Of a stretch of 64,000 bases of DNA, positions 36,446 to 45,383 are shown one piece after another. Within the stretch, counting starts at the first letter, position 1. Each line of letters begins with the position of its first letter. Source of the stretch: Verrucosispora sioxanthis (GTDB taxonomy: Bacteria; Actinomycetota; Actinomycetes; Mycobacteriales; Micromonosporaceae); NCBI RefSeq assembly GCF_010560025.1, contig NZ_SAIY01000004.1, positions 558,001 to 622,000 of the forward strand, given 5' to 3'. A program made the translations under genes and the position numbers. The notes under the pieces were generated by a model, which saw nothing but the letters and a program-made list of their open reading frames with translations, searched no databases and was not told the origin of the DNA.

Positions 36446-38964
36446 CCGGCGGCAACGTGGTCGTCATCGGCAACGGCATGGTCGGCCAGCGGTTCGTGGA
36501 TGCGCTGCGGGCCCGCGACCCACAGGGACTGTGGCGGGTCACGGTGCTCGCCGAGGAGAGCCGCCCGGCGTACGACCGGGTGCGGCTCTCGGCGTACTTC
36601 GACGGTGCCGACGAGCAGGACCTGAACCTGCACACCGCGCACGACGGGGTGGAGTTGCGCCTCGGCGAGCCGGCCACCGGCGTGGACCGGGACCGGCGGG
36701 TGGTCACCACGACCACCGGCGAGCACCCGTACGACGTGCTGGTCTTCGCCACCGGGTCGTACCCGTTCGTGCCGCCGGTGCCGGGGTCGGACCTGGCCGG
36801 CGTCTTCGTCTACCGCACGCTCGACGACCTCGCGGCCATCCGCCGGTACGCCAAGGACCGCCGCACCGGCGCGGTGATCGGCGGCGGGCTGCTCGGCCTG
36901 GAGGCGGCCAACGCGCTGCGCCTGCTCGGGCTGACCACGAGTGTGGTGGAGTTCGCCCCACGGCTGATGCCGGTGCAGGTGGACACCGCCGGTGGCGCGA
37001 TGCTCCGCCGCTATGTCGAGGACCTGGACGTGGCCTGCCACCTGGGCGTGGCGACCACCGCGCTGCGGTCCGGCGCGGACGGTGCGGTGGCCGCCCTGGA
37101 ACTCGCCGACGGCGCGGTGCTCGACGCCGACCTGGTGGTGGTGGCCGCCGGCATCCGGCCCCGCGACGAGCTGGCCCGGGCCGCCGGGCTCGACATCGGT
37201 CCGCGCGGCGGGGTCCTGGTCGACGCCGCCTGCCGGAGCCCGGACGAGCGGATCTACGCGGTCGGCGAGTGCGCGGCGGTCGACGGCACCTGCTACGGCC
37301 TGGTCGCCCCCGGTTACGCGATGGCCGAGGTGGTGGCCGACCGGCTGGTCGGTGGCGCCGCCACCTTCCCCGGTGCGGACACCGCCACCAAACTCAAGCT
37401 GCTCGGCGTCGACGTCGCCTCCTTCGGCGACGCGCACGGGGCGACGCCCGGCTGCCTGGACGTCACCTGGACCGACCCGGCCGCCCGGGTGTACGCCAAG
37501 CTGGTCCTCTCCGACGACGCGTCCACGCTGCTCGGCGGGGTGCTGGTCGGCGACGCCGGCGCGTACCCTACGCTGCGCGCCAGTGTCGGCGGGCCGTTGC
37601 CGGCCGCACCGCTGGCCCTGCTGGCCGGCGACGACGCGGTGGGTGCCACGGCCGGCGCGCTGCCGGCGACCGCCCAGGTCTGCTCCTGCAACGCGGTCAC
37701 CCGGGGGGACATCGACACGGCCATCGCGGACGGCTGCGCCGACGTGGCCGCCCTGAAGGCGTGTACCCGGGCCGGGACGAGCTGCGGTTCCTGCGTACCG
37801 ATGCTGAAGCAGTTGCTCGACGCGGCCGGCGTGGTCCAGTCGAAGGCGCTCTGCGAGCACTTCGACGTCAGCCGGCAGGAGCTGTTCGACATCGTCCGGG
37901 TACGCGGCATCCGGACGTTCTCCCGGCTGATCGCCGAGCACGGCCGGGGACAGGGCTGCGACATCTGCAAACCGGTCGTCGCCTCGATCCTCGCCTCGCT
38001 CGGTAACGGCCACATCCTCGACGGCGAGCAGGCCTCGTTGCAGGACACCAACGACCACTTCCTGGCCAATCTGCAACGCGACGGCAGCTACTCGGTCGTG
38101 CCCCGGATACCGGGCGGGGAGATCACCCCGGAGAAGCTGATCGTCATCGGCGAGGTGGCCCGCGACTTCAACCTCTACACGAAGATCACCGGTGGGCAGC
38201 GGATCGACCTGTTCGGCGCCCGGGTCGACCAGCTACCGCAGATCTGGCGTCGGCTGGTGGACGCCGGGTTCGAGTCCGGGCACGCGTACGGCAAGGCGCT
38301 GCGCACGGTGAAGTCCTGCGTCGGCTCAACCTGGTGCCGCTACGGCGTGCAGGACTCGGTCGGCCTGGCCGTCGCCCTGGAGCTGCGCTATCGAGGTCTC
38401 CGCGCCCCACACAAGATCAAATCTGCGGTCTCCGGCTGCGCCCGGGAATGCGCCGAGGCCCGCAGCAAGGACTTCGGTGTGATCGCCACGGAAACCGGCT
38501 GGAACCTCTACGTCGGCGGCAACGGTGGCTTCCGGCCCCGGCACGCCGACCTGTTCGCCACCGACCTGTCCACCGAGGCGCTGGTCACCCTGATCGACAG
38601 GTTCCTGATGTACTACATCCGCACCGCCGACCGGCTGCAACGCACCGCCGCCTGGATCGAGGCGATGGACGGCGGCTTGGACCACCTCCGAGCGGTGATC
38701 GTGGACGACTCGCTCGGCCTCTGCGCCGAACTCGACGCCGCGATGGCCCGGCACGTGGTGTCGTACTCGGACGAGTGGCGCGACGTGCTGTCCGACGCGG
38801 ACCGGCTGCGCCGGTTCACCTCGTTCGTCAACGCGCCGGAGGTCCCCGACCCGTCGATCACCTTCGTCACCGAGCGCGGACAACCGGTACCCGTCGGTGG
38901 GCATGCGTCCGAGGCGCAGGGCCGTCAACCGGTCGCGCTCGGCCTTCCGGAGGTGCGCCGATGA
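36442..38964 (+). CDS. nirB: NAD(P)H-dependent nitrite reductase large subunit
   Basis: The 840-residue enzyme reduces nitrite to ammonium. In order it has an FAD/NAD(P) domain (1-330; VVVIGNGMVGQRFVDALRAR, GAVIGGGLLGLEAANAL) and a BFD [2Fe-2S] domain (about 410-470; CSCNAVTRGDI, RAGTSCGSCVPML). A ferredoxin-like nitrite/sulfite reductase half-domain follows (about 535-600; YSVVPRIPGGEITPEKLIVIGEVARDF). The siroheme/[4Fe-4S] domain has cysteines in SCVGSTWC and SGCARECAEA. FNLYTKITGGQRIDLFG is a conserved block. It overlaps the upstream gene by ATGA and nirD by four bases. Confidence 0.96.
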   Translation: MTGGNVVVIGNGMVGQRFVDALRARDPQGLWRVTVLAEESRPAYDRVRLSAYFDGADEQDLNLHTAHDGVELRLGEPATGVDRDRRVVTTTTGEHPYDVLVFATGSYPFVPPVPGSDLAGVFVYRTLDDLAAIRRYAKDRRTGAVIGGGLLGLEAANALRLLGLTTSVVEFAPRLMPVQVDTAGGAMLRRYVEDLDVACHLGVATTALRSGADGAVAALELADGAVLDADLVVVAAGIRPRDELARAAGLDIGPRGGVLVDAACRSPDERIYAVGECAAVDGTCYGLVAPGYAMAEVVADRLVGGAATFPGADTATKLKLLGVDVASFGDAHGATPGCLDVTWTDPAARVYAKLVLSDDASTLLGGVLVGDAGAYPTLRASVGGPLPAAPLALLAGDDAVGATAGALPATAQVCSCNAVTRGDIDTAIADGCADVAALKACTRAGTSCGSCVPMLKQLLDAAGVVQSKALCEHFDVSRQELFDIVRVRGIRTFSRLIAEHGRGQGCDICKPVVASILASLGNGHILDGEQASLQDTNDHFLANLQRDGSYSVVPRIPGGEITPEKLIVIGEVARDFNLYTKITGGQRIDLFGARVDQLPQIWRRLVDAGFESGHAYGKALRTVKSCVGSTWCRYGVQDSVGLAVALELRYRGLRAPHKIKSAVSGCARECAEARSKDFGVIATETGWNLYVGGNGGFRPRHADLFATDLSTEALVTLIDRFLMYYIRTADRLQRTAAWIEAMDGGLDHLRAVIVDDSLGLCAELDAAMARHVVSYSDEWRDVLSDADRLRRFTSFVNAPEVPDPSITFVTERGQPVPVGGHASEAQGRQPVALGLPEVRR

Positions 38965-39308
38965 CCGCCGCGACGGCACTGGGCTGGGTCACCGTCTGCC
39001 CGTTGGATCGCCTGGACCGGGACCGGGGCGTCGCCGCCCTGGTCGCCGGGGTGCAGGTGGCGATCTTCCGGACCGCGGACGGGCTGTACGCGATCGACAA
39101 CCTCGACCCGGTCTCCGGGGCGTACGTGCTGTCCCGCGGCATCGTGGGCAGTCGGGGCGAGGTGCCGACGGTCGCGTCGCCGCTGCACAAGCAGGTGTAC
39201 GACCTGCGCACGGGGGATTGTCTCGACCTGCCGGGCGTTTCGGTCGCTCGGCACCAGATCCGTTGCCACAACGGCATGGTCGAGGTGCGGCTGCGACAGG
39301 AGGGCTGA
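38961..39308 (+). CDS. nirD: Nitrite reductase small subunit
   Basis: The 115-residue Rieske-fold subunit partners NirB. Typical blocks are WVTVCPLDRLDRDRGVAALVAGVQVAIFRTADGLYAIDNLDPVSGAYVLSRGIVG and PLHKQVYDLRTGDCLDLP. The cysteine-histidine pairs of true Rieske proteins are absent, as expected for NirD, so no cluster is bound. Its TGA shares a base with the ATG of the next gene (TGATG). Confidence 0.95.
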   Translation: MTAATALGWVTVCPLDRLDRDRGVAALVAGVQVAIFRTADGLYAIDNLDPVSGAYVLSRGIVGSRGEVPTVASPLHKQVYDLRTGDCLDLPGVSVARHQIRCHNGMVEVRLRQEG

Positions 39309-40396
39309 TGCGCGAGGAACTGGCCGGCTTCACCATCGGGGTGACCGCCGACCGGCGGCGGGACGAGCTCGCCGCGCTGCTCCAACGGCGGGGTGCGCGG
39401 GTGGTGCTCGCTCCCGCCCTGCGGATCGTGCCGCTCGCGGACGACACCGAGCTGCGCGAGGCCACCCGTGCCTGCCTGGAACGGCCGCCCGACATCCTGA
39501 TGGCCAACACCGGCATCGGAATGCGTGGCTGGCTGGAGGCTGCCGAGGGCTGGGGGCTCGCGGAGCCGCTGCGCGGGATCCTCGGTGACGCGTACGTGGT
39601 GGCCCGGGGGCCCAAGGCTCGGGGGGCGATCCGGGCGGCCGGTCTGTTCGACCAGTGGTCACCGGCCTCGGAGAGCTGCGACGAGGTGGTCGATCACCTA
39701 CGTCGACGGGGGGTGTCCGGTCAGGTGATCGCCATGCAGCTGCACGGCGAGCGGCAACCGGAGTGCACCCGCGCGCTGGAGGAGGCCGGCGCCACGGTCA
39801 TCGAGATCCCGGTCTACCGCTGGGCCCCACCGACCGATCCGGCGCCGCTGCACCGGCTCGTCGACCTGGTGGCGGGGCGGCTGGTCGACGCGGTCACCTT
39901 CACCTCGGCACCGGCGGTGGAGGCGCTGCTGCGCGCCTCCGGCGATCGCACCGAGGCGGTGCTGGACGCGCTGCGCACGGACGTGCTGGCCAGCTGCGTC
40001 GGACAGGTCACCGCCGAGCCGTTGGTCCGACGCGGGGTGCCGGTGAGCGCGCCGAGCCGGGCTCGGCTCGGCGCGCTGGTCCGCACCATCGTCGACGAAC
40101 TGCCGCGCCGTACGGTGACCATCAAGGTCGCCGGGCACCTGCTCACCCTGCGCGGTCACGCGGCGGTGGTCGACGGCGAGTTGCGACCGCTGGCCCCGGC
40201 GCCGATGGCGGTGCTGCGGGCGCTGGCGCAGACGCCGGGCCGGGTGCTGTCGCGTACCGCCCTGCTGCGGACGCTGCCACGTGGGGCCGACGAGCACGCG
40301 GTGGAGATGGCGGTGGCCCGGCTACGGGCCGGCCTGAAGGCGCCACGCGTCGTGCAGACGGTGGTCAAGCGGGGCTACCGCCTCCGCGTCGACTGA
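39308..40396 (+). CDS. HemD (uroporphyrinogen-III synthase)-winged-helix regulator
   Basis: The 362-residue protein joins a uroporphyrinogen-III synthase-like domain (about 8-260; FTIGVTADRRRDELAALLQRRGARVVLAPAL, DAVTFTSAPAVEALLRAS) to an OmpR-type winged helix (about 275-360; LRPLAPAPMAVLRALAQTPGRVLSRTALLRTLPRGADEHAVEMAVARLRAGL, then VVKRGYRLRVD). Its opening position in TGATG overlap with nirD links it to siroheme supply or control of this operon. Related proteins in other actinobacteria regulate nitrite reductase expression. Whether the HemD part is catalytic or senses tetrapyrroles is unknown. Confidence 0.88.
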   Translation: MREELAGFTIGVTADRRRDELAALLQRRGARVVLAPALRIVPLADDTELREATRACLERPPDILMANTGIGMRGWLEAAEGWGLAEPLRGILGDAYVVARGPKARGAIRAAGLFDQWSPASESCDEVVDHLRRRGVSGQVIAMQLHGERQPECTRALEEAGATVIEIPVYRWAPPTDPAPLHRLVDLVAGRLVDAVTFTSAPAVEALLRASGDRTEAVLDALRTDVLASCVGQVTAEPLVRRGVPVSAPSRARLGALVRTIVDELPRRTVTIKVAGHLLTLRGHAAVVDGELRPLAPAPMAVLRALAQTPGRVLSRTALLRTLPRGADEHAVEMAVARLRAGLKAPRVVQTVVKRGYRLRVD

Positions 40397-40397
40397 G

Positions 40398-40429
40398 CCC
40401 GCCGGCCCGGCCGCGACCGGGCCGGCGGG
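40398..40429. terminator. Bidirectional terminator between the nitrate operon and the conservon
   Basis: CCCGCCGGCCCGG (40398-40410), loop CCGCGA, CCGGGCCGGCGGG (40417-40429), a perfect 13-bp stem in the 40-nt gap between convergent genes. Confidence 0.88.
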
Positions 40430-40436
40430 TCACCGC

Positions 40437-41060
40437 CTATCCGACCGGGGTCGGGAAGCCGCGGTCGTGCTCGGCCTGCAGCCGTGCCATGGCGTGCTCG
40501 ACGACGGTCACCAGGACCCGCTTGACCGAATCGCGCTGCCGGGCGTCGGTCATCACCAACGGCACGTCCGGCGAGATGGCCAACGCCTCGCGCACCTCGT
40601 CCAACTCGTACTGAGGTGCGCCGTCGAAGCGGTTGAGCGCGACCACGTACGGCAGGTTGCGGTTCTCGAAGTAGTCGAGCGGGGCGAACGCGTCGGTGAT
40701 CCGGCGGGTGTCCACCAGCACCGCGGCGCCCACCGCACCTCGGATGATCTCGTCCCACATGAACCAGAACCGGGTCTGCCCAGGCGTGCCGAAGAGGTAC
40801 AGGATCAGATCCTGCGCCATGGTGATCCGGCCGAAGTCCATGGCGACCGTGGTGGTCTCCTTGCCCGGCACCTTGGACGGGTCGTCGATGCCGACGCCGG
40901 CCGAGGTCATCACCGCCTCGGTGGTCAGCGGTGTGATCTCGGAGATCGCACCGACAAGCGTGGTCTTGCCGACACCGAAGCCACCCGCGACGACGATCTT
41001 CGCGGAGATGATTCCCCGGCTCTGGCGGGCCCCGGCGGGGTCATAGCTCGCGAAGTCCAC
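40437..41060 (-). CDS. cvnD: Conservon Ras-like GTPase (CvnD)
   Basis: The 207-residue small GTPase has Walker A GGFGVGKTTL (about residues 26-35), switch region VGIDDPSKVPGKETTTVAMDFGRI, G3 LFGTPGQTRFWFMWDEI (a T replaces the usual A in D-x-x-G-like motifs of this branch) and G4 VALNRFDG. It is the last gene of the histidine kinase-roadblock-DUF742-GTPase conservon, a membrane-linked signalling set found only in actinobacteria. GTG at 41060 overlaps the DUF742 gene by 20 nt. Confidence 0.95.
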   Translation of the reverse strand: MDFASYDPAGARQSRGIISAKIVVAGGFGVGKTTLVGAISEITPLTTEAVMTSAGVGIDDPSKVPGKETTTVAMDFGRITMAQDLILYLFGTPGQTRFWFMWDEIIRGAVGAAVLVDTRRITDAFAPLDYFENRNLPYVVALNRFDGAPQYELDEVREALAISPDVPLVMTDARQRDSVKRVLVTVVEHAMARLQAEHDRGFPTPVG

Positions 41061-41403
41061 TCAGCACCCTTCCCAGCATTTCCATCCGCTCCTCGTAACC
41101 TGTGGCGGGAGCGGCCGTCTGTAGCGTCAGCAGGCCCTCGGCCACCATGTCGGCGACCAGCACCCGGGCGACACCCAGCGGTAGCCGGGTGTACGCGGCG
41201 ATCTCCGCCAGCGACTCGGGCCGGCCCTCGCAGACCGTGGCGATGCGATGCTTGTCGTGCCCGGCGAAACGTGATTCGGCGATCTGCGTGGGGCTGGCCA
41301 CCAACACCGCTTCCAGGGCGATGTCCTGCAACGGCTCGGTCCTGCCCCGGGTGACCGCGTACGGCCGCACCAGCGCACCCCGTGGGTCACGCTGCCGATC
41401 CAT
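41041..41403 (-). CDS. cvnC: Conservon DUF742 protein (CvnC)
   Basis: The 120-residue protein matches DUF742: LVRPYAVTRGRTEP, LEAVLVAS, EGRPESLAEIAAYTRLPLGVARVLVADMVAEGLLTLQ, then MLGRVLSGLREL. The middle looks like a winged-helix DNA- or protein-binding fold. It overlaps cvnD by 20 nt and follows cvnB after 42 nt. It is proposed to form a complex with the other Cvn proteins at the membrane. Confidence 0.94.
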   Translation of the reverse strand: MDRQRDPRGALVRPYAVTRGRTEPLQDIALEAVLVASPTQIAESRFAGHDKHRIATVCEGRPESLAEIAAYTRLPLGVARVLVADMVAEGLLTLQTAAPATGYEERMEMLGRVLSGLREL

Positions 41404-41445
41404 CCGCGATCACCTCCTCCGCCTTCCGCCGGTCCGGTGCACCCG

Positions 41446-41853
41446 TTACGACCGCACCGCGTCCCGGGGCAGCGGTACCAACGCCGCACCGACCCGTTCC
41501 ACAAGCAGTGCCATCTCGTAGCCCACCTGGCCGACGTCGCAGCTACGCGCCGCGAGCACCGCCATCGACGACCCGTCACTGATGGACATCAGGAACAGGT
41601 AGCCACTGTCCATCTCGATAACTGTCTGCAGGACCCCGCCGGCGCTGAACATCCGGGCGGCCCCCTCGGTCAGGCTCACCACGCCGGAGGTGATCGCGGC
41701 GAGCTGATCCGCCCGATCCGTCGGCAGGTCCCGGGAGGAGGCGAGCAACAGCCCGTCCGCGGACACCGCCACGACGTGGGCGATGCCGGCCACGCTGTCG
41801 GCGAAGTTGCTGAGCAGCCAACCCATGTCCTGTATGGCCGCTGGCCTGTTCAT
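41446..41853 (-). CDS. cvnB: Conservon roadblock/LC7-domain protein (CvnB)
   Basis: The 135-residue roadblock protein has WLLSNFADSVAGIAHVVAVSADGLLLASSRDLP, then QLAAITSGVVSLTEGAARMF and the terminal strand-helix with YLFLMSISDGSSMAVLA. Roadblock proteins act as GTPase regulators, here probably for CvnD. Its ATG overlaps the histidine kinase stop (ATGA), which fixes the true end of that gene. Confidence 0.95.
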   Translation of the reverse strand: MNRPAAIQDMGWLLSNFADSVAGIAHVVAVSADGLLLASSRDLPTDRADQLAAITSGVVSLTEGAARMFSAGGVLQTVIEMDSGYLFLMSISDGSSMAVLAARSCDVGQVGYEMALLVERVGAALVPLPRDAVRS

Positions 41854-44800
41854 CGGCTCGTCTCCTTGATCGAGGTGCTGTTCTGACTCGCTCCAGCCGT
41901 CCGACCACGCTGGACACCACGGTGGTACGCCGACAGCAGACCGCGTACTTCGTCGGGGGTCCGGCGGCCGTGCTCACGCCCGCGCGGCTCGATGCCACCG
42001 GGCACGAGCTGTGCCTGGGGCACCCGCTTGGGCAGCCCCGACCGGGTCGTGCCGGCGGGAGTGGGCTCGGCCGCCGCTGGATCAGCCGCTCGTCGGCCGC
42101 CGTCCGCCAGGCGTCGTCCTCCGGCTGGCCGGTTTCGGGCTGCCGGGTGGACGGCGGTGGCGCGGACGGCGGTGGTGGCGCGGGCGAGGTCGGCGGCGCG
42201 CTCGGCGCCGGACCAGCCGTGCTGGCGGACGAGGAAGTGTACGACGGTGGCGGCGCAGGCGTCGCGGCGGCGGCCGCACCCGGCGTGCGGGTGGGCAACG
42301 GACTCCGTCCCCTGGTCGGCTCGACAGGTGGCGCCGGTGGGCTGGCGGCCGCCTGCGGGGCTGGTTCGTCGAACTGCGGCCGGCTGAAGATCGTGGTGAC
42401 GTCGTTGCCGTGCGACCGGAACCAGACCGCCTCCATCTCCCGGAAGATCGGCGAATCGGAGGACTGCTCGGGTGGCACGGTGATCGGGCGCGTCGGGGGT
42501 GGTGCGGTGGCGGCCAGGCTGGCACCGAGCCCACGGAAGCCGGAGCCGTCGACATCGCCGCCACCGGGGTGCTGACCGGCGGCCGGCGAGAATCCCGCCG
42601 ACGCGGTGCCGCCCGCACCCGCGACCGGTCCCACCGGCAGGCCGGGATCGGCGTGCTGGCCGTGGTTGCCGGCGCCTCGGTGCGACAGCGGGTCGAGGGT
42701 GGGCTGCGCGACCGTCGGCGAACCCGCGTTGAACCCGTTGAAGGCCGGCGGCGGCGTGCGGGTCGGCGGCGGGTCGGCGGGGGCCGCCTCCGTTCCCGGC
42801 CAGGGCGTGCCGGCGCCCGTGCCGTTGTGCCACCGGTCGACCAGGGTCGCGGTGGTGCTGCGCCCGGTGACGCCGGCCGGATCGCCGCGGCCGACCGACG
42901 CGAGCGGGTTCTGCTCGACCGCGAGCGGCTGCCGGGGTCGGGTGATCGCCTGGTCGCGACCGCGCAGGCTGGGCAGCACCACGGTGGCGGCGGGCAGGGT
43001 GACCTGCGCGACAGTGCCGCCCTCGACGTTGCGACGCAGCTCGACCCGGATGCCGTAGCGGGCCGCGAGCCGGCTCACCACCGCCAGACCCATCAGGCGG
43101 AACGCCGCGACGTCGACTGCGGAGGGCGCGGCGAGCCGGCGGTTGAGCGAGTCCAACTGCTCGTCGGAGAGGCCGAGACCACGGTCCTCGATCTGGATGA
43201 GCACGTAGTCCCGAATGCGCCGTCCGTCGGCCACCACGGTGGTGTTGGGCGGCGAGAAGCGGGTGGCGTTGTCGAGCAGCTCGGCCACCAGCCGCACCAC
43301 GTCGTTCACCGCGTGGGCGGCCACGGACACGTCGGTGTCGACGGTGCCGAACTCGATCCGGTTGTAGAGCTCCACCTCGGACTGCGCGGCCCGCAGCACG
43401 TCCACGAGCAGGGCGTCGTCGCGGCGCGGCACGGCCGAGTCGGCCCCGGCCAGCACGAGCAGGTTCTCGTCGTTGCGGCGCATCCGGGTGGCGAGGTGGT
43501 CGAGTTCGAAGAGCTGCGCGAGCCGCTTCGGGTCCTCCTCACCGCGCTCGATCGCGTCCAGCTCGCCGATCATGCGGTCGACCAGAGTCTGGCTGCGTCG
43601 GGCCAGGTTGAGGAACATCGCCGAGACACTGCTCCGCAGGGCCGCCTGCTCGGCCGCGACCCGGACCGCCTCCCGGTGCACGACGTTGAAGGCCAGGGCG
43701 ACCTGCCCCACCTCGTCGCGGTTGTTGAGCTGGATCGGGTCACGTACCTCGCGAACGATCTCATCGACGCTGCCGTCGCTGACGTTGCCCATTCCCTGGA
43801 GCCGACGCACCGCCTCCGGCAGATCGTGGTTGGCCACCGAGAGCGCGCCCTCGCGCAGCCGACGCAGGGAGTGGTTGAGCGAGCGGGCCAGCACCACGGC
43901 CAGGGTCACCGCGATGATCAGGGTGAGCAGCACCAGCGTGGTCTCGACGACGGCCTGCAGGATGACGTCCGAGCGGGCCTGCTCGGCCTGGGCCAGCAGG
44001 CGGTTCTGCAGCTCGATCTCGGCCCACCGCATCAGCTCGTTCACCGCGCCGATCGCCGCCGTGGCCTCCTGCGCGGTGAACGGCGCACGCTGGTTGACCG
44101 ACCTGCTGAGGTCGGTGGCGATCCGGTCGGCCAGCACCACCGCGTCACCGGAGACGGTGCTCTCGACCAGGGCACGCTGCACCGGGTCGGCGGCGAGCGA
44201 GAAGGCCACCAGCGCCTCCTGCTGCCCGGTGAGGGTGGCCACGAAGGCGGAGAACTGCTCGTTGTCCAGCCGGCCGGCGCTGAGTGCCGTGAAGGCGACC
44301 GCCTCTTCCTCGGCGACGGCCGCCTTCGCCCGAGCGAAGGCGGCGACCGCCCGCCGGGTGTCACCGACCTCCTCGCCGCCGGGGAGCTGGGCCAGCCCGT
44401 CGCCGTAGGCGACCAGGTCGTCGAGGACCACGCCGTAGCGCAGCACCGCCTCGGCGACCTCCATCTGCTGGCGGGCGAGCACCTCCTGCCGGGTGCCGTC
44501 GAGGGTGTCCAGGTGCGCGTCGATGGCCGCGAGCCGGTCGCGGATCGCCGCGGGTGCGTCGCCGACCCGGGCCCGCTCCGCGCGGTACTCGTCGATCCGC
44601 TGCTGGGTCTCGCGGACCCGCAGGTTGTACGCGTCGGCCCGCTGCTGCGGTGCGGCGAGGTAGGCCGCCGCCGCCATCCGTTCGGCGTGCAGGTCGTTCG
44701 TCAGCGCGGAAACGTCGATGGACAGCGCCGTGAGGGCGCGGGACTGACTCGCGTCGTAGGCACCTTCGCCGACGGAGACCAGGCGGACCGTGGCCAGTGC

Positions 44801-44938
44801 GATGACCGCCGCCACCGGGACCACCAGGATCAGCGCCAGCTTGGACCGGATCCGGGCGTCGCGCAGCCGGGGCAGCCGACCGCCGCTCCGCGGCGCGGCG
44901 TCACCACTGGCGGGCAGGGTCGTCGGTCCGGTGCTCAC
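41850..44938 (-). CDS. cvnA: Conservon sensor histidine kinase with nitrate/nitrite-sensor-like ectodomain (CvnA), one frameshift
   Basis: The roughly 1029-residue kinase has a TM helix (about 33-53, LALILVVPVAAVIALATVRL), a long helical extracellular region of the NIT nitrate/nitrite-sensing type, a second TM (about 325-347) and a HAMP region. The ATPase domain has the N-box in VVRLVAELLDNATRFSPPNTTVV and GLGLS. A 300-residue Pro/Ala/Thr-rich tail follows. The frame breaks near 42077 within the tail: one missing base moves the true ending (TRSGLPKRVPQAQLVPGGIEP...EVRGLLSAYHRGVQRGR) into another frame. The 3089-nt span plus one base is a multiple of three, and the corrected stop makes an ATGA overlap with cvnB. 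Without correction the frame runs on as far as 41576. GTG start at 44938 follows GGAGG. Confidence 0.88.
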
Positions 44939-45383
44939 GACATCGCCTCCGTCGTTTTCTTCCCGCCAGAACCGCCGACCCGGGCGCCGGGCGACAGCCG
45001 GCGCCACGCGCGGCACGGCCGCGATTTCATCAGACGAGATCGTGTTTGGGAAGCCGCAGGAGGGCAGGAAACGGTCGGACGGCACGCAACCCGTGATCCG
45101 GTCAACTAATACCTACATTTCCACAGCGCCCCTGAACAGGGCATGTAACTCCAGAGTGGCCACACGTGTCGCCACAGTGAGCATTTGAAAACATTTGGTT
45201 ACACCAACATGTGGGATCGGTGTCCCGAAACGCCTTCGCTGACCCGCTTGACCGCAGAGCCCGGCATTGGCAAGGTTTTGCAGGCTTCGCGCACACGGTA
45301 CGGCAGAGCCGTCTCATTATCCACAGAGGACGGATGAGCCGCCGGTGACCGGGCCCCGCCCGTGCCGCATCAGGAGGACCCAG
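44939..45383. other. Divergent promoter region between the conservon and a binding-protein gene
   Basis: This 445-nt spacer has no convincing gene. Its middle (about 45095-45215) is unusually AT-rich for this genome, as expected of promoters for both directions. It holds an imperfect 20-bp dyad at 45156-45175. The last 18 nt carry the AGGAGG site of the plus-strand gene. Confidence 0.6.
45156..45175. promoter_or_regulatory. Imperfect 20-bp palindrome, candidate operator
   Basis: GTGGC, C, ACACGTGT, C, GCCAC. The central 8 bp and outer 5-bp arms are self-complementary, with one mismatch pair between them. It sits in the AT-rich divergent promoter region. Confidence 0.4.

Noticed and set aside
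36076..38076. 666-residue minus-strand open frame opposite nirB
   Set aside because: Antisense shadow; nirB motifs are complete on the plus strand.
38961..39308. Rieske [2Fe-2S] cluster in nirD
   Set aside because: The required Cys-x-His pairs are absent, as normal for NirD.
41576..41850. Extension of the histidine kinase to 41576
   Set aside because: The extension runs through cvnB in another frame; the family end and ATGA overlap support a stop at 41850 after correcting one base.
42011..45109. 1032-residue plus-strand open frame opposite the conservon kinase
   Set aside because: Antisense shadow with Arg/Gly-rich composition; the kinase motifs are on the minus strand.
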